A stretch of DNA of 64,000 nt from Siderastrea siderea (taxonomy: Eukaryota > Cnidaria > Anthozoa > Scleractinia > Rhizangiidae): NCBI GenBank assembly GCA_964030785.1, contig OZ034968.1, positions 59,172,899 through 59,236,898 of the forward strand, written 5' to 3'. Of the stretch, positions 59,170-64,000 are shown piece by piece (positions within the stretch are counted from its first letter, which is position 1; each line of letters opens with the position of its first letter). Made by a program: the position numbers and the translations under genes. Under the pieces are notes generated by a model that worked only from the letters and a program-made list of their open reading frames with translations, did no database searches and was not told the origin of the DNA.

Positions 59170-59202
59170 ATTGAAACAAAAAATATTATTTTTTGTTTCA
59201 AT
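59170..59202. promoter_or_regulatory. Perfect 15-bp hairpin just upstream of a start codon
   Basis: Arm ATTGAAACAAAAAAT, loop ATT, then the exact reverse complement. In the transcript it would form a stem almost touching the start codon at 59211. In DNA it could be an operator. Confidence 0.7.
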
Positions 59203-59210
59203 GAAATAAA

Positions 59211-60197
59211 ATGAGTCTCCTCAAGTGGAAAGAAATGGCTGAAAAAAGATCGAAAATAGGTAAAGATATTAATACTATTAGAGAAACGCTGAAACAAAAA
59301 AAAATAACCGATACAATGAGTGATGTTGAAGCAGAGAAGCTTTTCAAACCGATAACATCTAGTTTGAAGGAGTTGACGCAACCTCAACCTTTAAAAAGAC
59401 GGTTGCAAAGGAAAAAAGTAGAGGTTCCAGATTATGGTATCAATATAGATGATGAAGGAATACCAGATTACAATCTTGAAGATTTGTTTCATGAACCAGA
59501 AAATACTAAACAGCTTGTTCCAAAACCACCCTCCTATGATGATGTTCTTAAAGATTTGGAAACAGGAAAAAAGAAAATATATGTCAATCCTGAGTATATG
59601 CAACAACTTGAAGACCCCCCAGAATATGAAGAAGATGAAGTTCCAGATTATGAGATTTTTGAAGAAGACAGGATAAATGAGACTTTGGATGAACTTGGAT
59701 TGACCAATTATGAGGACATTGAAGCACAACTCAAAAGAGAAGATATGACAGAAAAAACAAGGCATTCTTTCTTGTCAAAGAAAATTGAAAATGCGGCCAA
59801 GAAAAGACAACAACTTCCAGGTTACAAAACACACATTACAAAGCAGTTGAATAAAGGTTTGATAAGCCAATCTGAAGCACAGTTCAGAAGAAAGGTTATC
59901 GACGACGCTCGAAAAGTTCTCAACGATTATATTAACTTTAACAAAAATAAGTTGAAGAGTATCAAAGGCTCTGGTCTCAAAAGAAAAACAACAAAGCGAG
60001 GTGGAAATGCAGTCGCTGTTTTCATCAACCCTAAAGAAGCTGTTAAAAAGTTATCATTAATAATTGGATCAATTGATGCTGGTAATAATAGCATAGAGCT
60101 AAGAAACACAGGTGTTGCTATTCTAGATATTTTATTGAGAAATTACATAATTAATAAAGATCATTATAATAAAATTTACGAAAACTTTTTCATGTGA
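59211..60197 (+). CDS. PPxY-bearing virion-associated protein (328 aa)
   Basis: An acidic, probably elongated protein without signal peptide or membrane segment. It has two PPxY motifs, PPSY at residues 106-109 and PPEY at 136-139, plus three V/I-PDY words at 72-75, 84-87 and 144-147. PPxY motifs recruit NEDD4-family ubiquitin ligases; adenovirus protein VI uses PPSY in this way (established). A candidate adenain cleavage site, IKGSG, lies at 251-255, before a basic patch KRKTTKRGG. The C-terminus (265-328) is helical. It is the first gene of the plus-strand unit, and its stop overlaps the alternative start of the next gene. A pVI-like role is possible but unproven. Confidence 0.6.
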   Translation: MSLLKWKEMAEKRSKIGKDINTIRETLKQKKITDTMSDVEAEKLFKPITSSLKELTQPQPLKRRLQRKKVEVPDYGINIDDEGIPDYNLEDLFHEPENTKQLVPKPPSYDDVLKDLETGKKKIYVNPEYMQQLEDPPEYEEDEVPDYEIFEEDRINETLDELGLTNYEDIEAQLKREDMTEKTRHSFLSKKIENAAKKRQQLPGYKTHITKQLNKGLISQSEAQFRRKVIDDARKVLNDYINFNKNKLKSIKGSGLKRKTTKRGGNAVAVFINPKEAVKKLSLIIGSIDAGNNSIELRNTGVAILDILLRNYIINKDHYNKIYENFFM

Positions 60198-60976
60198 ATA
60201 TATTAAAAATGCAAACAACATTAGTATTATCTTCTCATAACATTAAGAAACAAACAAAAAATAAGCCTAGTGATTTCACAATTAGATATAATCAACCAAT
60301 AATACTTGATCCAAACAAACAATATGAACTTGGTTTAGGTCGAATTATATCCATGTCTTTCACATGGTTCAATATCACATCAGAGCTGGACAACCAAAAA
60401 ATAAAATACTCTTCTGATGGTGGAAGAACTTGGAAAGATATAACCTTCCCACCAGGTACATGGAATTATGTTAGTTTCAATGATTTTATTAAGGAAAATA
60501 CAAAAATAAAGACTTCAAGCACGACTTCATATCCTATAACGTTGGAATTTAACAACACAACTTTCAAAACAAAAATAAATCTGGCAACAAACTATCAACT
60601 AGACCTCACAACATCAAATTTCAGAGATCTGATTGGTTTCAACAAAAGAATTTTAACCAGTTCTAAAAATGTTGGTGACTACACACCAAATCTCAGTCAA
60701 GATACAGAGATTTTGAATATACATTGTGATCTTATTTCAGAGAGTCTTGTTGATGGGGATGAGACAGATATTATTTACACCTTTGGAACAAATGATTTAC
60801 AACCATCTTATGCTTTCACTAAAGAGCCTTTAAGAGTTCAATATTATCCAGTGAATAAGTATATCATAAACACATTACGGATATATATTACTGATGGTAA
60901 ACGACGAATAATAGATTTGAATGACGCAGATACATCATTTTCTCTGATTTTGAGAGAAAAAAAAAATAAAAGATAA
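60194..60976 (+). CDS. Probable penton / minor jelly-roll capsid protein (260 aa)
   Basis: Beta-rich with no long helices. The opening TLVLSSHNI, the segment QYELGLGRIISMSFTWFNI, the aromatic GGRTWKDITFPPGTW and the closing strand SFSLILRE fit a single jelly-roll protein of the penton type found beside the major capsid gene in Polintons and adintoviruses. Two starts are possible: 60194, overlapping the previous stop by 4 bases, or the ATG at 60209, which gives a protein five residues shorter and leaves an 11-base gap. I favour 60209. Assignment rests on size, fold impression and gene order. Confidence 0.55.
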   Translation: MNILKMQTTLVLSSHNIKKQTKNKPSDFTIRYNQPIILDPNKQYELGLGRIISMSFTWFNITSELDNQKIKYSSDGGRTWKDITFPPGTWNYVSFNDFIKENTKIKTSSTTSYPITLEFNNTTFKTKINLATNYQLDLTTSNFRDLIGFNKRILTSSKNVGDYTPNLSQDTEILNIHCDLISESLVDGDETDIIYTFGTNDLQPSYAFTKEPLRVQYYPVNKYIINTLRIYITDGKRRIIDLNDADTSFSLILREKKNKR

Positions 60977-60983
60977 TTATAAA

Positions 60984-61415
60984 ATGCTGACGTACAATTA
61001 CAAAAGAATTTTTCATCCAAGTCTTGGAAGATTTGTTTACAAACACAAAGGATCCGGTTTAATTGTGGATAATATTTTCAAACCAATGAAAATGATTGTG
61101 GATAAAGTTTTAAAACCTGTTGCTAAAAAAGCTTTGAAATCAGGAATAGAAAGTGCTGGTGATAAACTTGGTAAAAAAGTTGTTGAAAAAATTGCTGAAA
61201 AATCAGGCCATCTTTTCATAAAAGACCTTCAGTCTTTGGGGAAAAAAATTCCAAAAGCAACAAACAAACAAAAAGAAGAAGATTACAACGTGATATTGGA
61301 TAGATTGGTTTCCGGTCAGTCAGGAAAAAAAATTCCAAAAGCAACAAACAAACAAAAAGAAGAAGAAGATTACAATGTGATATTGAATAGATTGGTTTCC
61401 GGAAGGGGGGTATAA
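60984..61415 (+). CDS. Small basic minor virion protein with internal duplication (143 aa)
   Basis: A lysine-rich protein. Residues 27-80 form amphipathic helices (KPMKMIVDKVLKPVAKKALK), as in membrane-active or core proteins. Residues 86-111 and 114-140 are a tandem duplication (GKKIPKATNKQKEE...NVIL[DN]RLVSG), differing only by one added Glu and Asp/Asn. A GSG word at residues 23-25 resembles the candidate protease sites of neighbouring proteins but lacks the preferred P4 residue. It starts 7 bases after the penton-like gene. The family is not recognised. Confidence 0.55.
   Translation: MLTYNYKRIFHPSLGRFVYKHKGSGLIVDNIFKPMKMIVDKVLKPVAKKALKSGIESAGDKLGKKVVEKIAEKSGHLFIKDLQSLGKKIPKATNKQKEEDYNVILDRLVSGQSGKKIPKATNKQKEEEDYNVILNRLVSGRGV
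61242..61404. repeat. Tandem coding duplication of about 81-84 bp
   Basis: Two almost identical blocks in the small basic protein, starting GGGAAAAAAATTCCAAAAGC and GGAAAAAAAATTCCAAAAGC. The very low divergence at DNA level indicates a recent event. Confidence 0.85.
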
Positions 61416-61445
61416 AAAAAACAAAAAATAAAAAAGTTTTAAACA

Positions 61446-61453
61446 TATAAATA
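61446..61453 (+). promoter_or_regulatory. TATAAATA box before the capsid gene
   Basis: TATAAATA ends 4 bases before the ATG at 61458 in an A/T-rich gap of 42 bases. Its closeness to the start would imply an almost leaderless message if used as a TATA box, so it may instead be a late-type viral promoter word. Inference only. Confidence 0.35.
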
Positions 61454-61457
61454 AAAG

Positions 61458-62747
61458 ATGACTTTCAGAACAAGTGATAAACTGCAGAGATATGAAATGG
61501 TTAGATTCTCTCTTGATAATATTATTGAACAACCTGGAAACAACAATTATCAGAAGAAAACAGGATATAAATTCACAATAACAGACAGATCTACTCTTTT
61601 TGATTATTTCAACGGATATTTTGAGGTATCAAAAGAGCTTCAAAAGAAAGCTGATGGATCTGGTTTTGCAGCTGCTGATCGAATTTCAATGATTAATGGG
61701 TCACATTCTCTCATTAAACATATGGTTATCAAATCTGCTGGTAAAATAGTGTATGATAGTGATAACATTCATAGAATTGTAAATGCCAAAAATTTGTTGG
61801 AGTATAGTGATGATTTCAGCAGATCAGTTGCTAAAAATAGTTTTTGGTATCTTGACACAGAAGATTCAACAGCAAATACGAATTCAGGTTTTGAAGCAAG
61901 GAGAGTTTTAACTCAAGCAAAACAGAATAATGGTGGTGGTGGACCGAAAAGTATAAATGAGATCATCCCATTGAATAGATACAGTTTCTTTGAAGAATTG
62001 GAAGATAAGATGCTTCCTCCAATGCAGCTTACATTCGAACTGGACTTGAATGATGATGATGAATTGATTCACAAAGCAGCCGCTGCTGATGATGGACGAG
62101 TGGTTGTCACTCGATTTCATCTTTGGCTTCCGAGAATAGTTCCGAAAGATAGTGTATATGGTGAATTCGTGGAAGATTTTCTCAAACCAACCAAATGGAT
62201 GTATATGAAAGATATGTATATTCAGAGTGCAAATACAAAAGCAGTTCAAAACATGTTTCAGATTAGCCCAGCCATTGATAATGTTAAACATGTATTTATT
62301 TATCTACAGAGAACTAATGGTCCAAACAATGAGGAATCTGAGAGAACTCCTTACATTTTTGATACTTTCAAGCTGAATTCTGCAGATGCTAATAGCTCTC
62401 TTGCATCATGTCGTTTGGAGTATGGAAACAGTACTTTTTATCCTGAATTGGAGTATGATGCCGATTCAAAAGTGAGAATCTTCAACGATTTGATGTCTTA
62501 TGCTTTCCGAAAGAATGATCTGAATACAGGAACGCAGTTGAATATACATAATTTCACATCTATTTACGGTCTTGTTTATTTTGATCTGACTTACCAAAAA
62601 GAAGCTGTTACTAGAGATCCAAAACAACTGATTTTGAACTACAGATTAAATACAGCACCAACAGCTGATGTGAGAGCTCATGCTATCGTATTTTATGAAA
62701 ATGAGGTTATTGTTAACAAGGTTGGAAATGAACTTATGATTGTCTAA
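61458..62747 (+). CDS. Probable major capsid protein, double jelly-roll type (429 aa)
   Basis: Expected to form the capsid shell. Visible features are an N-terminal basic/aromatic region, then alternating beta segments, a central acidic turn (LDLNDDDE) following MQLTFE, and a well formed C-terminal strand set (VYFDLTYQKEA, LILNYRLNTAP, HAIVFYENEVIV) of the type that closes double jelly-roll capsid proteins in Polintons and adintoviruses. No transmembrane segments. It is shorter than most Polinton capsid proteins, so the fold needs testing. It is the longest gene in the plus-strand unit and lies where the capsid gene is expected, between penton and protease. Confidence 0.7.
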   Translation: MTFRTSDKLQRYEMVRFSLDNIIEQPGNNNYQKKTGYKFTITDRSTLFDYFNGYFEVSKELQKKADGSGFAAADRISMINGSHSLIKHMVIKSAGKIVYDSDNIHRIVNAKNLLEYSDDFSRSVAKNSFWYLDTEDSTANTNSGFEARRVLTQAKQNNGGGGPKSINEIIPLNRYSFFEELEDKMLPPMQLTFELDLNDDDELIHKAAAADDGRVVVTRFHLWLPRIVPKDSVYGEFVEDFLKPTKWMYMKDMYIQSANTKAVQNMFQISPAIDNVKHVFIYLQRTNGPNNEESERTPYIFDTFKLNSADANSSLASCRLEYGNSTFYPELEYDADSKVRIFNDLMSYAFRKNDLNTGTQLNIHNFTSIYGLVYFDLTYQKEAVTRDPKQLILNYRLNTAPTADVRAHAIVFYENEVIVNKVGNELMIV

Positions 62748-62795
62748 TTCAAAACTATTTCTTGAATTTATTTTATTTCGTAAAATAAAATAAAT

Positions 62796-63611
62796 ATGAC
62801 TAACTTGTATGAGATTAACGTTACGCTTTCTGAGAATCAAAAAATGAAATTAAGTAAAGCTTTTCACAACCGTGAAACAATCACCCTGAGGTTAACAAAA
62901 GATGCCTTAAATGGAAGTGATACTCTTCTTGTTCCTTCAACAACTGTTAAAAGGTTGGAAAAAAACCGCATGATGAATAAAGGAATGGAAATAAAACTGG
63001 CCAAGACAAATATTAGAAAACAGGTTGGTGGTTCACTTTTGAGTTCAATCTTGACACTTGGTCGAACTTTTGGACCAACATTAGCAAAAACTCTAGGATT
63101 ATCGGCTCTTGCTGGTGCCGCTTCTGAAGGAGCATCTCAGATTGTTAAAAAGATATCTGGAAAAGGTTCACAGACAGGTGGTTTTCTCATTCCAAATTCT
63201 AAAATAGATAAACTTATAGCGAATAAACATCTTTTGAGTGATAAACAGAAAAAAGATATTATCAATGCCATACAAACTGGTTCTGGTGTTCATATAAAAC
63301 CCACAAAAAACCAAACTGGCGGTTTTCTTGGCACTCTTCTTGCATCAATTGGTATTCCACTCGCTCTTGAAGCTTTCAAAAAGATGACAGGTTCAGGAGT
63401 TCCCAGAATTGGAAAACCTCCTAAAAAAGATGGTGGATCAGCCCCCAGATTGGGAAATTATCAACCACTACCTCCATTTTTTGGAACATGGGAAGGAAAC
63501 TCTTTTTCTAATCAATCAGGTGGAGGAAAAAAAAAAAAGTTGGGAAATGGGTTGCTTCTAGGGAAAAACAGTCCATTCAATGGGATTCCACTGCTTGGAA
63601 CAATTCTTTAA
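62796..63611 (+). CDS. Glycine-rich minor capsid protein with protease sites (271 aa)
   Basis: Residues 1-75 form a compact domain (EINVTLSENQKMKLSKAF...). After it come hydrophobic, glycine-rich segments (LLSSILTLGRTFG at 81-93 and LGTLLASIGIPLALEAF at 178-194) like membrane-active capsid peptides. Six words fit the adenain pattern [M/Q]-x-G-x-G or [M/Q]-x-G-G-x, at 76-80, 126-130, 160-164, 173-177, 197-201 and 240-244. The first falls exactly between the domain and the first hydrophobic segment. The C-terminal KKKK (245-248) is encoded by a run of A that is also a slippery site. It is probably a precursor cut during virion maturation, as pVI and pX are in adenovirus (inference). Confidence 0.6.
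   Translation: MTNLYEINVTLSENQKMKLSKAFHNRETITLRLTKDALNGSDTLLVPSTTVKRLEKNRMMNKGMEIKLAKTNIRKQVGGSLLSSILTLGRTFGPTLAKTLGLSALAGAASEGASQIVKKISGKGSQTGGFLIPNSKIDKLIANKHLLSDKQKKDIINAIQTGSGVHIKPTKNQTGGFLGTLLASIGIPLALEAFKKMTGSGVPRIGKPPKKDGGSAPRLGNYQPLPPFFGTWEGNSFSNQSGGGKKKKLGNGLLLGKNSPFNGIPLLGTIL
63527..63539 (+). promoter_or_regulatory. Candidate -1 ribosomal frameshift site, A AAA AAG
   Basis: A run of twelve A (63527-63538) is followed by G. In the zero frame of the 271-residue protein the codons are AAA AAA AAA AAG, so A AAA AAG at 63533-63539 is correctly phased for -1 slippage. The -1 frame is open from 63512 to the window end and encodes the protease. A run of this length could also permit transcriptional slippage. 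Confidence 0.5.
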
Positions 63612-64000
63612 AATTCCACAAAGGCATACCCTTGAGCAACCATGATTTGTTAAAATGGTGTCATCATCTTAAAATACCAATAGACAAAGGTGGTGTGTTG
63701 TCAAGAGACCAAACTGTTCCACACAACCATAAAATGGCGCTATTTATTTTCAATCTTGAGCCCTCATATATGAGTGGAAGTCATTGGGTCGCAACATATG
63801 TCAAGAATGGGAAAATTAATTATTTCGACAGCTTTGGGTTGCCACCATTTCAAGAAATTGTAAATCACGCAAAGAAAAAAAATCTCACTCTAATTCATCA
63901 AAATAACCAGATACAAGCCTTTAATACAACCACTTGTGGATATTTTTGTTTATACTTTCTGAATGAGATGAATAAAGGTTCGTCATATTTCAACCTTCTA
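63536..64000 (+). CDS. Adenain-like cysteine protease (partial, runs off the window)
   Basis: The frame with codons at 63536, 63539 and so on is open to the edge. The catalytic pattern of the adenovirus protease family (C5) is complete: His in SGSHWVA (codon 63782), Asp in YFDSFG (63827), Gln in NNQIQ, and Cys in TTTCGYFCLYF (63935). Its job would be cleavage of capsid precursors during maturation. There is no ATG between the upstream stop TAA at 63509 and the ATG at 63734, which is already inside the domain. So translation must come by -1 frameshift from the preceding gene, by a non-AUG start, or the start codon has been lost. An ATA at 63626 sits near where an initiator could have stood. 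Confidence 0.85.

Larger units (their letters stand above)
59063..59210. promoter_or_regulatory. Divergent promoter region of the virus-like element
   Basis: 148 bases separate the starts of the ATPase (minus) and the PPxY protein (plus). They contain four 12-bp units GACACGCCATGC (59105-59152; unit 2 has T for C, unit 4 is diverged). A perfect 15-bp inverted repeat, 59170-59184 and 59188-59202, has a 3-base loop and ends 8 bases before the plus-strand ATG. Regulatory function is inference from position. Confidence 0.6.

Overview
The window looks like animal nuclear DNA, most likely from an anthozoan cnidarian (coral or sea anemone). The case for an animal is direct: a gene of at least 18 exons with good splice signals, a KIND domain plus a RasGEF N-terminal domain, long introns, and many short foldback elements, LINE tails and tRNA-derived SINEs. 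The case for an anthozoan is inference from the repeat style and the kind of virus-like element present.

Positions 3012 to 43251 (minus strand) hold one very large gene that I assign to KNDC1 (very-KIND Ras guanine nucleotide exchange factor). I joined 18 exons by hand. Phases are consistent throughout and give 3521 codons so far. In order they encode a 1189-residue disordered N-terminus made by a single exon, one KIND domain spread over four exons, a linker, a second disordered block of 1719 residues from another single exon, a conserved stretch, a coiled coil, and the RasGEF N-terminal (REM) domain. The catalytic RasGEF domain must lie beyond the left edge. Introns carry most of the repeats.

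Positions 1 to 2236 hold a short foldback element and a 2.1-kb foldback element with a 7-bp target duplication and a LINE 3' fragment between its arms. Positions 43311 to about 56700 are intergenic: I see no gene there, but three to four repeat families, one clear tRNA-derived SINE, a 10-bp minisatellite and several palindromes.

Positions 56717 to 64000 (running off the right edge) are compact, AT-rich, intronless and packed with virion-type genes: a fibre-like protein and an A32/FtsK-type packaging ATPase on the minus strand, then, from a divergent promoter, a PPxY-bearing protein, a probable penton, a small basic protein, a probable major capsid protein, a glycine-rich minor capsid protein with repeated adenain-type cleavage motifs, and an adenovirus-type cysteine protease. 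This is the morphogenesis half of a Polinton/Maverick (adintovirus-like) element. Polymerase B and integrase, which would settle the classification, are not in the window. The most unusual feature is that the protease frame has no usable ATG and is entered by a zero-frame A AAA AAG slippery heptamer inside a run of twelve A at the end of the upstream gene.
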